Source: Candidatus Rokuibacteriota bacterium
Lineage (GTDB): Bacteria; Methylomirabilota; Methylomirabilia; Rokubacteriales; CSP1-6
Reading direction: 5' to 3'
Assembly: GCA_003221455.1 (NCBI GenBank)
Contig: QHRX01000024.1
Location: 1 to 62,706, forward strand
Length of the DNA stretch: 62,706 bases
The translations under genes and the position numbers were made by a program. Positions 42,562 to 53,545 of the stretch are shown here, piece after piece. The notes below the pieces were generated by a model. It saw nothing but the letters and a program-made list of their open reading frames with translations. It made no database searches and was not told where the DNA came from. The stretch's first letter is position 1, and each line of letters begins with the position of its first letter.

Positions 42562-42568
42562 GGGCGCC

Positions 42569-43611
42569 TCAGAGGAGGCCGGCGGCCTTGCAGGCTCCCG
42601 CGTACGCCTGGGTACAGATCTGCTCCGCGGTCCAGAAGCCGTCCTTGATCACGGTGGCCTTGACGTTGGCCGCGGTGACCGCGACGGGATCGAGCAGGAT
42701 CGACGGCACGTCCCGCTTGCCGTTGTTGACGACCTTGCCCCGGGTCATGTCGGCGGGCACCGGCTTGCCCTCGAGCAGGAGGATGGCGAGCTCGGCGGCC
42801 GTCTCGGCCTCGGGCTTGATGGCCTTGTAGACCGTCATGTACTGCTCGCCCGTGAGGATCCGTTGGATGGCTGCCTGCTCGGCGTCCTGGCCGGTCACGG
42901 GCGGGAGCGGCTTGACCCCGGCGCCCTTCATGGCGGCGATGGCGCCGCCGGCCGTGCCGTCGTTGGCCGCGTACACGCCGTCGAGCCGCGTCTTGCCGAG
43001 CGCCGTCAGCGCCTGGGTCATCTCGTCCTGCGCCTTGTCGGGACTCCAGTCCGGCGTGTCGTACTCCTTCGCGATCGTGACCTTGCCCTCGAGGACGCTG
43101 TGGGCGCCGGCCTTGAAGAGCTTGGCGTTGTTGTCGGTCGGCGCCCCGTTGATCATCACGATCGTCGGGTCCTTCTTGCCCCCGAGCGCCGCGAGCAGCG
43201 CCTGCCCCTGCAGGGTGCCGACCCGCTCGTTGTCGAACGAGATGTAGTAGTCGACCGCGTCCGTGCCGAGGATCAGGCGGTCGTAGGAGACCACGGGCAC
43301 CTTCTGGGCCCGCGCCTTGTCGGCGATGGCCGCGGCGGCGGCGCCGTCGACGGCGTCGAGGACGAGCACGCGGGCGCCGTTGGTCAGCGCCGCCTCGGCC
43401 TGCGACTGCTGCTTATGATCTCGCAGCTGGCGCAGAGCTCCTTGATCCTCTTCTCGAAGAGCGGCCGGTCCTGGGTCTCGTAGCGCGCGGTCTTCGACTC
43501 CGGCAAGAGGAGCGCCACGACCTTCTTACCTCCGCCCTGCTGACAGCCGCCTAGGCCCAGCAGGACGACCACCAGCCACTCGATTCCTCGCCTCATGCCG
43601 CGCGTCTTCAC
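42569..43611 (-). pseudogene. Sugar ABC transporter substrate-binding lipoprotein (XylF-like), frameshifted
   Basis: N-terminal part in ORF 43384-43611 (lipobox LLGLGGCQQ...CEII then SSSRRPRRR*), remainder continues in another frame as KQQSQAEAALTNGARVLVLDAVDGAAAAAIADKARAQKV...; break at about 43414-43418. Confidence 0.85.
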
Positions 43612-43796
43612 GGTTTTCCTCCTGTTCGCCGCGGTGCGCTTGGATCCAGACCCCTCGTTTCGACCGGCTGAGCGTAGACAGGGTTGCGCAGGGTCGTCAA
43701 GGCCCTATCTTAGGGATCCTAATCCTGGGGAGGCCCCGACGGGGGATGATGCCGAGGTGGAGCCAGCCCTCGGGGGCTGGCAGAAGGGGGTGTCGC

Positions 43797-44018
43797 ATGG
43801 CGGCGATTTTGAACGCGGGGGCGAGTATCTTCGACAAGGCGCTCGACGACTTCCTGGGGGAGGCGCTCAAGATCTTCGAGGATCGCTTGCGCCACGAGGG
43901 GTCTGCCGACGGCACCGTCGAGGTCCGAGAGCTGGGGGCGCGGCAATTTGTCGACTTTCTGTTCGGGAGGTTTCAGCCGGCGTCGGGAGGGGGCGCGCGG
44001 CGGGGCAAGCGTTCCTGA
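43797..44018 (+). CDS. Hypothetical small protein
   Basis: MAAILNAGASIFDKALDDFLGEALKIFEDRLRHEGSADGTVEVRELGARQFVDFLFGRFQP; amphipathic, protein-like composition. Confidence 0.45.
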   Translation: MAAILNAGASIFDKALDDFLGEALKIFEDRLRHEGSADGTVEVRELGARQFVDFLFGRFQPASGGGARRGKRS

Positions 44019-44025
44019 GCCGCCC

Positions 44026-45330
44026 TCAGGGCGGGCTCGGAGCCCCGGCGTGGCGCGGGTCGCGGACGCGCGCGACCAGGAGTGCGAGCGCGATCAGCCC
44101 GAACAGCGTGGAGACGGCGAAGGTCCAGCCGAAGCCGAGCCGGTCGGCGGCCACCCCGGCCAGGAGGGGCGCCGCGAACGCCGCCGGCGCGAGGAAGGTG
44201 TTGCCCAAGCCGACGTAGGTCGGCCGCAGCTCGACCGTGGGCGCGAACTCGAGCAGCACGGGGAGCCACGAGACGTTGATGGCGGCGACCTGCACCCCGT
44301 AGAGGACGAAGACCGCCAGGAAGGTCCGGAGGGAGGGCGCCAGGAGCGCGAGGACGTTCGCCAGGACTGACGCCGCGACGCCCGCGATGATGACGAGGCG
44401 GTGGCCGGCCCGATCGGCGAGCCACCCGAGGGCGACGTTGCCCGCGGTCTGGCCCAGGAGCAGCACCGTCGTGAATACCCCCACCTCCCACGCCGGCGCC
44501 GCCCACGCGCGGAGCGCGTAGACCGTGTAGAAGCCGCTCGCCATCGCGCCGAACGCGGCCAGGCCGCGGGCGAGCAGGAACCAGGCGAGGTTCGGCTCCG
44601 CCCGCAGGAGGCCGGGGACCTGCCGGAGGTGGGCGGCGAGCGGCACGGCGCCGGCCGGGGGCGCCGCCGGGGGCTCCCGCGTGGCCGCCAGCGCGGCGAA
44701 CGAGAGCGCCATGAAGAGCGCGCCGCCGAGGAAGCAGACGCCGTAGCCGGCCGGCGCCGGGACCGTCGCCAGGATGTACGTCGTCGCCAGGCCGCCGCCG
44801 AGGCCGCCGACGCTCCCGAGCACGCTCGCCGCCGCGAAGAACCGGCCGCGCAGCCGCGTGGGGATGCTGCGGCCGACGACGTCGAGCCAGGCCGGCATCA
44901 GCGCGCCGCCGACGGTGGTCAGCAGGAGCAGCATGAGGAGCACGAGGGCCTGGGCGAGGGCCGGCGCCCGAGCCGCGAGAAAGAAGGCGACGAACGCCAA
45001 CCCGAGCAGCGGGAGGCGCTCCCAGATCGTGTAGCGGAGGACGAACGGGAGCTTCCGCGGCAGCGCCTGCGTGTGGCCCGCCACGAAGAGCGAGGGCAGG
45101 AACCACCCGGCCGTCATGACGGCGGGGATCGCGCCGACGACCACGTTCGGGGCGCCGAGAGAGGCGACGAACGCCGGCAGGACGGTGGACTGCGACCCGA
45201 ACGACAGACCGATCAGAAAGAGCCCGAGGTCTCCGCCGAGCGCCAGGAGGTTCCGGCGGAGGTGCGGCACCTCGAGCGCGTCGTCGTCGCGGGCCGCCGG
45301 CGCCGGCAGGCCGAGTCGGCCGAGCGTCAC
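44026..45330 (-). CDS. MFS transporter
   Basis: 12-TM pattern; LFLIGLSFGSQSTVLPAFVASLGAPNVVVGAIPAVMTAGW. Confidence 0.9.
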   Translation of the reverse strand: MTLGRLGLPAPAARDDDALEVPHLRRNLLALGGDLGLFLIGLSFGSQSTVLPAFVASLGAPNVVVGAIPAVMTAGWFLPSLFVAGHTQALPRKLPFVLRYTIWERLPLLGLAFVAFFLAARAPALAQALVLLMLLLLTTVGGALMPAWLDVVGRSIPTRLRGRFFAAASVLGSVGGLGGGLATTYILATVPAPAGYGVCFLGGALFMALSFAALAATREPPAAPPAGAVPLAAHLRQVPGLLRAEPNLAWFLLARGLAAFGAMASGFYTVYALRAWAAPAWEVGVFTTVLLLGQTAGNVALGWLADRAGHRLVIIAGVAASVLANVLALLAPSLRTFLAVFVLYGVQVAAINVSWLPVLLEFAPTVELRPTYVGLGNTFLAPAAFAAPLLAGVAADRLGFGWTFAVSTLFGLIALALLVARVRDPRHAGAPSPP

Positions 45331-45773
45331 ACGCTCGGGCCGCGCCCGGTCCGGTAGCGATCCCGCGGCTCGCGCCTCGGAAGCGTGCCGCAGGCCTGCG
45401 TCGGCGGCCCGGGGAGGCGGACGAAGGGCCCGACGGACCGGAAATCGCCGCGGATCGCCGCGAGGTGGGCGCCGAGCTCCCCGCCGTCGATCAGGATCAT
45501 GGCGTCGGCGCTGTCCCGCTCGGGCTCACGCGGGTGCAGCCGCGCGTTCAGCGGCTCCAGGCGAGGCGCCCGGGGGCGGGCCGGGCGGCGCGGGTCAGCC
45601 GGTCGCCGACGTGCACCCGATCTCCCCGGTCTCGCCGCCGGGCGCAGGGCTGTTGACGGATCGGCGCCGTGCCCCCAGAATGGCCGTGCCGTCGCTGACG
45701 GCGATCGAGACGACGGCCGGCTCCATGGTGGTCGAATGCTAGCACAGCGCCGGCGTCGGGAGAGGCGGGCGCA

Positions 45774-47051
45774 ATGAGCGTGCTCCGCATCACGAACGTC
45801 AAGGTCCTCGACGGCAGCGGCGGGCTGCCGTTTCTGGGCGAGGTGCTGGTCGAGGGCAACCGGATCGCCGCCGTCGCTCCTCCCGGGGGGACCCCGCCCC
45901 GTGACGGCGTCGACGTGATCGACGGCGGCGGCGCGACGCTGATGCCGGGCCTGACCGAGCCCCACGCCCACGCGACCTTCCCGGACGCCGCGTCGATCGC
46001 CGACTTCACGAGCCTTCCCCCCGAGGAACACACGCTCGTGTCCATGCACAATGCGCGGACGTTCCTCGAGTGCGGCTACACGAGCTGCGTCTCGGCGGCC
46101 TCGGCCAAGCCGCGGCTCGACGTCGCGATTCGCAACGAGATCGAGGCGGGCCGGATTCCCGGGCCCCGGTACCTCGCCAACAGCCCGGAGATCACCGTGA
46201 CCGGGGGACTCGGCGACACGAACCAGCTGCACCTGCCCTACCATCCGAACCCGACGTTCAGCTGCGTGGTGAACGGTCCGGACGAAGTGCGCCGGCTCTG
46301 CCGCCTGCTCGTCCGGGAGGGCGTCGACCTCTTGAAGCTCAACATCTCAGGCGACGAGTTCTCGCCCTCCGCCCGGGCCGAGGCGACCGTGATGACCGAC
46401 GCCGAGGTGGCGGCCTGCGTCGAGGTCGCCGCCTCCCGCGGGCTCCGTGTCTGCGCCCACGCCCGGAGCGCGGAATCGGTCAAGATGTGCGTGCGGCACG
46501 GGATCGAGATCGTCTACCACGCGAACTACGCGGACGAAGAGGCGCTCGACCTCCTCGAAGCCGGCCGCGACCGCTTCTTCGTCGTCCCCGCGATCGGGCC
46601 CACCTGGAACCTCTGCCACGGCACCGGCAGCCCCTGGGGCCTCACGCCGGAGGTGGTGAGGGCGCGCGGACTCGAGCGCGAGCTCGAGGTGTCCGTCGAT
46701 ACCATCGGCCGGATGCGTAAGCGCGGGATCCGCGTGCTGCCGGGCGGAGACTACGGCTTCGCCTGGAACCCGCACGGCACCTACGCGCGGGACCTCGGGC
46801 ACTTCGTCGACTTCCTCGGCTTCTCGCCGATGGAGACGCTCGTGGCGGCGACCCGGTTCGGCGCCGAGATCATGCGGCGGGCCGACGACCTTGGCCAGGT
46901 CAAGCCGGGTTACTGCGCGGACCTCCTCCTCGTCCAGGGCGACCCCCTCGACGACATCCGGATCCTGGAGGACCGGGCGCGGATCCTCATGATCATGAAG
47001 GACGGCCGGCTCCACAAGGCGCCGGGCCGGGCCCTCTCGAGTCGTCAGTAG
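45774..47051 (+). CDS. Amidohydrolase family protein (imidazolonepropionase/prolidase-like)
   Basis: LMPGLTEPHAHATF, VCAHARSAESVKMCVRHGIEIVYHANYADEEA, GGDYGFAWNPHG, VKPGYCADLLLVQGDPLDDI. Confidence 0.92.
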   Translation: MSVLRITNVKVLDGSGGLPFLGEVLVEGNRIAAVAPPGGTPPRDGVDVIDGGGATLMPGLTEPHAHATFPDAASIADFTSLPPEEHTLVSMHNARTFLECGYTSCVSAASAKPRLDVAIRNEIEAGRIPGPRYLANSPEITVTGGLGDTNQLHLPYHPNPTFSCVVNGPDEVRRLCRLLVREGVDLLKLNISGDEFSPSARAEATVMTDAEVAACVEVAASRGLRVCAHARSAESVKMCVRHGIEIVYHANYADEEALDLLEAGRDRFFVVPAIGPTWNLCHGTGSPWGLTPEVVRARGLERELEVSVDTIGRMRKRGIRVLPGGDYGFAWNPHGTYARDLGHFVDFLGFSPMETLVAATRFGAEIMRRADDLGQVKPGYCADLLLVQGDPLDDIRILEDRARILMIMKDGRLHKAPGRALSSRQ

Positions 47052-47706
47052 CGCTTCGGGCCCGCCCGCCGAGCTCGATCCGTCAGTCGCCCGCGCGACC
47101 GCCCCCCGACCGCGCGGCGCCGGCGGCCAGGTCGGGCTCGTCCGCCCCCGGCGGCTCGGACGTACCGAAGTAGTCGATGGTGCGGTCGATGGCCCGCGAA
47201 TGGTCCGTCTTGAACAGGTCACGGCAGGCCGCGCGGTCGCGGATCCGGCGGCGGCCCAGACCGCCACGGCCCGGGCCGGGTCCGGCGACCAGGCTCGTGC
47301 CGCCTGTGGGCCACTCCCCGAGTGCCTTCGTCACAGCCTCCCTCCCCGCTCGCGGCGGTCCAGCAGGAGCGCTCTCGTCGCCGCGCTCACTGGTCGTGCC
47401 CACGGCGTCCCTCGGCCTACACGCTAGCTTTCGACCCAGACGGAAAGAATCAGGTGAAGAGCCTGATCGGCGCGGGGAAAGTCCCTGAACGGCGCTACGG
47501 CGGGTCCGGCACTCCCGGTCTCCGGCAGAGGGACCGATCGCTTCCGGGTCCGGGATGGGGAGCCTCTCACGCGGACCGCCCCGCCGGCCGATCCGCGCGG
47601 ACTGCCGGAGGGCGGTCGCGGCGTGGCGACGGGGCGCCGGATCGCCGCGGGCGGCTCCCTCAGTACGGCAGAGACGCCCCGGGCGACCGTCGCCCAGGAC
47701 CGGCCG

Positions 47707-48120
47707 TCAGGCGACGCCCAAGAGCTTGCCGGCGCGGACGAAGTTGCGCGGCTCGACCCAGAGGATCACCCCGTAGCGGCCGGCGCCGGCGCAGACGGCG
47801 TCGAGGGCGACGATGTTGATCTTCGCATCGCCCAATTGCCGCACCACCTCGGCGACAGCGCCGACGCGGTCCTGGCCCTGGAGCAGGAACGCTCGCTTGG
47901 GCCCGACGAGCTTCCAGCCGGCCTTGTGGGCGACCCGCCGGAAGGTCCCCGGGTCCTCGGGGACGAAGTCGAGCTGGGTCCGCCGCCCCTGGGGGAAGCC
48001 CGAGAAGGCTAGGAGATTCACCCCCTCCTGCTGGAGCGTCGCCAGCGCCCGCGCCCCCTCCCCTGGCCGATTGGCCACCTGGATGTAGAAGTAGTCGACG
48101 CGGCGAATCGTGTCGGCCAT
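47707..48120 (-). CDS. ACT-domain-like protein
   Basis: VDYFYIQVANRPGEGARALATLQQEGVNLLAFSGFP... two ACT-like repeats (second: RVGAVAEVVRQLGDAKINIVALDAV). Confidence 0.7.
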   Translation of the reverse strand: MADTIRRVDYFYIQVANRPGEGARALATLQQEGVNLLAFSGFPQGRRTQLDFVPEDPGTFRRVAHKAGWKLVGPKRAFLLQGQDRVGAVAEVVRQLGDAKINIVALDAVCAGAGRYGVILWVEPRNFVRAGKLLGVA

Positions 48121-48169
48121 GCTCTGCCTCCTCGACGGAGCCAGCCCCGGGCGGTATGCTCGTCCCGCC

Positions 48170-49087
48170 ATGCGCATCTGCTCGCTCCTGCCGAGCGCGA
48201 CCGAGATCGTGTTCGCGCTCGGCCTGGGCGACCGGCTGGTGGCGGTCACCCACGAATGCGACTTCCCCGAGGCGGCGCGCGGGCTCCCCGTCGTTACGCG
48301 CAGCATTATGCCCCACCGAGACGGGGCGAGTCGGGAGATCCACACCCACATCGCCCGCGCCCTCCACGCGGGCAGCAGCATCTATGCCCTCGATGAGGCG
48401 ACCCTCGAGCGGCTCGACCCCGACCTGATCCTGACGCAGGAGCTGTGCGAGGTCTGCGCGGTCTCCTCCCGCGAGGTGCGGAAGGCCGCCGGTCGGCTGG
48501 CCGGCCGGCCGACGATCCTCTCGCTCGAGCCCACGAGCCTCGGCGGTGTCCTGGAGACGATCGAGCAGGTGGGCGGGGCGGCCGGCGTGGACGAGCGCGC
48601 CCGGGCGGTCGTCGCCGGGCTCCGCTCCCGCTTGGAGAGGGTGGCGGCCCGGGCGCGCGCGGCGACCGCGCGGCCGCGCGTGTTCGCGATGGAATGGCTC
48701 GACCCGCCCTTCAGCGCGGGCCACTGGGTGCCCGAGATGGTGCGGCTCGCCGGCGGCGTGGAGGGCCTCGGCCGCGAGGCGCGGCCGTCGACGGTCGTCG
48801 GCTGGGACGAGGTCGCCCACTGGGATCCCGAGATCATCGTCCTCATGCCGTGCGGCATGAGCCTCGACCGGACGCTCGCCGAGCTTCCGCGGGTGAGCCT
48901 GCCCGACGCGTGGCGCCGCCTGGCGGCGGTCCGCGCGGGCCACCTCTACGCGGTCGACGGCGCCGCCTACTTCAACCGGCCGGGGCCGCGCGTCGTCGAC
49001 GGCCTCGAGATCCTGGCGGAGATCATCCATCCGGAGGTCTTCCCCCGCCTGGCCCGCGGCGGCTGGCAGCGCCTCCCCGCCTCGTGA
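48170..49087 (+). CDS. Cobalamin-binding / BtuF-like periplasmic-binding-fold protein (lacks obvious signal peptide)
   Basis: MRICSLLPSATEIVFALGLGDRLVAVTHECDFP...LTQELCEVCAVS...FAMEWLDPPFSAGHWVPEMV. Confidence 0.85.
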   Translation: MRICSLLPSATEIVFALGLGDRLVAVTHECDFPEAARGLPVVTRSIMPHRDGASREIHTHIARALHAGSSIYALDEATLERLDPDLILTQELCEVCAVSSREVRKAAGRLAGRPTILSLEPTSLGGVLETIEQVGGAAGVDERARAVVAGLRSRLERVAARARAATARPRVFAMEWLDPPFSAGHWVPEMVRLAGGVEGLGREARPSTVVGWDEVAHWDPEIIVLMPCGMSLDRTLAELPRVSLPDAWRRLAAVRAGHLYAVDGAAYFNRPGPRVVDGLEILAEIIHPEVFPRLARGGWQRLPAS

Positions 49088-49185
49088 CCTCGGCGGGGGC
49101 CCGCGCGGCGGCCCGGCCGGGGCCGGGCCGATGACCGCCCGCGCTCGGTCCCGATCGCCGCGCGCGAGCGGCCGGACAGAGACCC

Positions 49186-49920
49186 TCAGCGCCAGCGGTT
49201 GAGGCGCTCGCCGAGCCCGTCGAGGACGAGCCCGATGGCGATCGCCACCGCCGACACGAGCAAGGTCAAGGCGAACAGCTCGGGCGCCTGGAAGGCGTTG
49301 GCGAAGGCCGAAAGCTCAAAGCCCATGCCCCGCACGCCGGCGAACATCTCGACGACCAGGACGCCGAGGAGGGCGAAGACGATCCCCAGGCGCATCGCGG
49401 CGAGGACGGCGGGGACGATCGCGGGCAGGATCACCCGCGAGTAGAGCTGCCACGGCCGGGCGCCGAAGGCGCGCGCGGTGGTGATGAGGCTCCGGTCCAC
49501 GTCGCGCACGCCCCCGATGACCAGGAGCAGGACGGGGAAGAGCCCGTGGAGGGTCCCGTACACGACCGCCGGCGTCGCGCCCGTGCCGAGGATCAGGACG
49601 ATCCAGGGCAGCACCAGGATCTTCGGCAGCCCGTAGGCGGCGAGCAGGAACGGGCTCAGCACGTCGCCGAGGAAGCGCCGCGCGCCGATGACGAGCCCGA
49701 GGCCGACGCCGAGGCCGACGGACAGCGCGTAGGCGACAAAGGCCGTCGCCACCGTCCGACCCAGCGCCGGCAGCGCCTCGCCGAGGACCTGGCCGAGGGC
49801 CGCGGCGACCGCGGTCGGCGCCGGGACGAAGAGCGGATCGACGAGCCGCGCGCGGGCGGCCCCTTCCCAGAGGAGGAGCGCCGCCCCCACGCTCGCCGCC
49901 TGGAGGGCGCGGATCGTCAC
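49186..49920 (-). CDS. ABC transporter permease (SsuC/TauC/NrtB family)
   Basis: LPKILVLPWIVLILGTGATPAVVYG, TARAFGARPWQLYSRVILPAIVPAVLAAMRLG. Confidence 0.9.
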   Translation of the reverse strand: MTIRALQAASVGAALLLWEGAARARLVDPLFVPAPTAVAAALGQVLGEALPALGRTVATAFVAYALSVGLGVGLGLVIGARRFLGDVLSPFLLAAYGLPKILVLPWIVLILGTGATPAVVYGTLHGLFPVLLLVIGGVRDVDRSLITTARAFGARPWQLYSRVILPAIVPAVLAAMRLGIVFALLGVLVVEMFAGVRGMGFELSAFANAFQAPELFALTLLVSAVAIAIGLVLDGLGERLNRWR

Positions 49921-50665
49921 GCCCAGCGCCGCCGCGCGCGCCGCTCGGCGAGCCCCGCGGCCGCGTCGATCGCGAGGACGATCGCGAGCGTCACGAGCAC
50001 GAGGGCGACGTAATCGGCGGTGCGCAGGAGGCCGTAGGCGTAGGTGATCAGGTAGCCGAGCCCAGCCGTGGAGCCGAGCACCTCGCCCACGATGACGCCG
50101 ACGACCGTGAGCGCGAGCCCGGCGCGGAGCCCGCCCGTCAGGGTCGAGAGCATTGAGGGCAGCATCACCGTCCGAAACACCCGGCCGGGCCCGGCGCCGA
50201 AGGCCCGGGCCACCGTCACGAGCTCGCGGCTCACCTGGCGGACTCCGGCGAGCACGGCCAGCACGACCGGATAGACGCCGAGCAGGAACCCGAAGGCGAT
50301 CTTCGAGGCCGCGCCGAGGCCGAAGAGCAGCATGAGCGAGGGATACCAGACGACGCTCGGCACCGCGTAGAGCGCGCCGAGCAACGGGGCGTAGACCCGC
50401 CCGAGCGTCGGCCGAAGACCGAGGACCGCGCCCACGGCGAGGCCCACGCCGACCGCCAGCGCGTACGCCACGAGGATCTCTCGGAGCGTCAGCCAGACGT
50501 GCTCGGGCAGGAGGGGAAAGGACCGGAGCAGGAGGAGCCGGGCGAGCGCCGGCAGCACGCGCGAGGGCGGAATGTAGAGGAGCGGGTCCCGCGCGCGGGC
50601 CGCGACCTCCCAGGCCAGCACGACGCCGAGCCCGAGGGCGGCCCGCGCCGCGAGCACCCGGCCGA

Positions 50666-50669
<4 letters not shown>
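49917..50669 (-). CDS. ABC transporter permease (SsuC/TauC/NrtB family)
   Basis: VPSVVWYPSLMLLFGLGAASKIAFGFLLGVYP, VARAFGAGPGRVFRTVMLPSMLSTLTGGLRAGL; overlaps adjacent genes by 4 bp. Confidence 0.9.
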
Positions 50670-51442
<773 letters not shown>

Positions 51443-52381
51443 TTAGGGAGCGAGCACGATCGTCCGGAGCGGCGAGCCGGTCGCCCCCTGGATCTTGAGC
51501 GGCGTCATGACCAGGACCGCGACGTACACCCGCGCGTCCGACAGCGGCTCGAGGTTCGCCGTCTCGACGATGTAGATGCCGCTGTCGGCGAGGAGCATCA
51601 TGTGGACGCTGAACAGTTCCTTGCCGTAGGCGGCCGGCCGCCGCTCGAAGGTCGCGGTGTCGTCGCCGGCCAGCCGCACGCCCTTGGCGATGATCCAGCG
51701 GGCGCCGTCGGGGCCGGGGCCCGGCGACTGCGCGCCGAGGTACTTGTCGCGCTGGGTGAAGAACTGGCCAAAGCCGGTCCGGATCAAGAGGGAATCGCCG
51801 CGCCGCACCTCGACCCCCTGCGCGCGCATGGTCGCCTCGAGGTGCTCGCCCTTGATCTCGAAGTCTCCCGGGAGCGGATCGGGGCGGCCGCCGGCCACGT
51901 GGCGGGCGACGTCGAGGAAGACGACGCGGTTGACCAGGAGGTCCGCGGGGAAGGCCTCGATGCCGAGATCGGCGCCGATGCCGCCCGGCGTGGAGGTCGC
52001 CGCCAGCGCGTCGACGCCGCCGTGGAGCCGGAGGTTCCGCCCGATGTGCCCGATCGCGTCGATCGTCGGCGAGCCGTGCTGGCCGCTGAAGTACATGATG
52101 TCCGACGCCCAGGAGAGCTGGCTGCCCGGCGCCTGGCCGAAGAACTCGTGGGTCATCTTGTGCGTGCGGTTGAGGGCAAAGGCGTAGGGCGGGTTGAGCC
52201 CGAGCACGGGCGACTGCTCGGTCCAGACGAAGGAGAGGTCGAAGACGCGCGCGCCCTTGACCGTGTGCACGAAGTCGTCGACGCCCGCTGCCCCCTCCGC
52301 GCGCGCCGGGCTCGAGAGCGCGGCGGCGGCCGCCAGGGTGCCCGCGGCCGTGAGCCACTGCCGACGTGAGTGGTCGCTCAT
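51443..52381 (-). CDS. Cyclase family protein (kynurenine-formamidase-like) with Tat-type signal
   Basis: Twin-Arg N-terminus MSDHSRRQWLTAAGTLAAAAAL; DLSFVWTEQSPV, SPTIDAIGHIG, LLIRTGFG. Confidence 0.82.
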   Translation of the reverse strand: MSDHSRRQWLTAAGTLAAAAALSSPARAEGAAGVDDFVHTVKGARVFDLSFVWTEQSPVLGLNPPYAFALNRTHKMTHEFFGQAPGSQLSWASDIMYFSGQHGSPTIDAIGHIGRNLRLHGGVDALAATSTPGGIGADLGIEAFPADLLVNRVVFLDVARHVAGGRPDPLPGDFEIKGEHLEATMRAQGVEVRRGDSLLIRTGFGQFFTQRDKYLGAQSPGPGPDGARWIIAKGVRLAGDDTATFERRPAAYGKELFSVHMMLLADSGIYIVETANLEPLSDARVYVAVLVMTPLKIQGATGSPLRTIVLAP

Positions 52382-52399
52382 AGATGCCTCCTGGGTGGA

Positions 52400-53545
52400 C
52401 TACTTGAGCTGCAGGATCTCCCGCGCGATCACGAGCCGCTGGACCTCAGAGGTGCCTTCGCCGATCTCCGTCAGCTTGGCGTCCCGGAAGATGCGCTCCA
52501 CCGGGAAGTCGGTGACGTAGCCGGCCCCGCCGTGGATCTGCACGGCCTTCGAGGCCGCCTTCATCGCGACCTCCGACGCGAACACCTTCGCCATCGCCGC
52601 CGTGTGCCGGACCGGCTGCCCCGCGTCCTTGAGCCAGGCGGCGCGGTGGGTCAGGAGCCGCGCCGCCTCGATCTCGGTCGCGAGCTCGGCGACCATCCCC
52701 TGGAGCCCGTTGAACTCGGCGAGCGTCTGGCCGAACGCGGTCCGCTGCTTCATGTACGTCACGGCCGCGTCGAGCGCGCCCTGGGCGATGCCGACCGCCA
52801 TCGCCGCCATCGCGATGCGGCCGCCCTCGAGCACCTGCATGGCCTGCACGAAGCCCAGGTGGAGCTCGCCGACCAGGTTGGCGGCGGGAACGCGGGCCCC
52901 GTCGAGGACCAGCTCGGCCGTGTCCGACGCCCGCAGGCCGAGCTTCCGGTAGCGCTGGCCCGCGGTGAAGCCCGGCGTCCCCTTCTCCAGGATGAAGGCC
53001 GAGATGCCCCGCTGGCGCTTCGGCGGGTCGGTGATCGCCATGACGACCGCGACCTGGCCGACGCTCGCATTCGTGATGAAGGCCTTGGTTCCGGTGAGCA
53101 CCCATTCGCCCTCGTCCCGGACGGCGCGCGTCCGCATCGCGGCCGCGTCCGACCCGGAGCCGGGCTCGGTCAGGCCCCAGGCGCCGAGCGCCTGGCCGCT
53201 GGCGAGCCGGGGCAGATACGTCTCCTTCTGCTCCCGTGAGCCGAACAGCAGGATGTGGCCCGTGCAGAGCGAGTTGTGGGCCCACATCGTCATGCCGACG
53301 GAGGCGTCACCCCGGCAGAGCTCTTCCACGATGAGCGCGTAGGAGACGTGGTCGAGCCCGGCGCCGCCGTACTCGGGCGGCACGAGCGCGCCGAGGAAGC
53401 CCTGGTCGCCGAGCCTGCCGACGATCGCGTGGGGGAACTCGTGGCGCTCGTCCCAGGGGGCGATCTTTTGGCCGAGCTCCGCCGTGGCGAACTCGCGGGC
53501 GACGGCGCGGATCCGGGCCTGGTCCGGGGTGGGGTCGAGGTTCAC
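52400..53545 (-). CDS. Acyl-CoA dehydrogenase
   Basis: GAWGLTEPGSGSDAAAMRTRA, GTKAFITNASVGQ, QIHGGAGYVTDFPVERIFRDAKLTEIGEGTSEVQRLVIARE. Confidence 0.94.
   Translation of the reverse strand: MNLDPTPDQARIRAVAREFATAELGQKIAPWDERHEFPHAIVGRLGDQGFLGALVPPEYGGAGLDHVSYALIVEELCRGDASVGMTMWAHNSLCTGHILLFGSREQKETYLPRLASGQALGAWGLTEPGSGSDAAAMRTRAVRDEGEWVLTGTKAFITNASVGQVAVVMAITDPPKRQRGISAFILEKGTPGFTAGQRYRKLGLRASDTAELVLDGARVPAANLVGELHLGFVQAMQVLEGGRIAMAAMAVGIAQGALDAAVTYMKQRTAFGQTLAEFNGLQGMVAELATEIEAARLLTHRAAWLKDAGQPVRHTAAMAKVFASEVAMKAASKAVQIHGGAGYVTDFPVERIFRDAKLTEIGEGTSEVQRLVIAREILQLK

Noticed and set aside
45331-45773. Possible small gene or gene remnant between MFS transporter and amidohydrolase
   Set aside because: Several overlapping ORFs in different frames, none with recognisable motifs or consistent coding signal; cannot be supported without homology search.
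47083-47403. 106-aa minus-strand ORF
   Set aside because: Gly/Arg/Pro-rich, no motif, uncertain; not reported as a gene.
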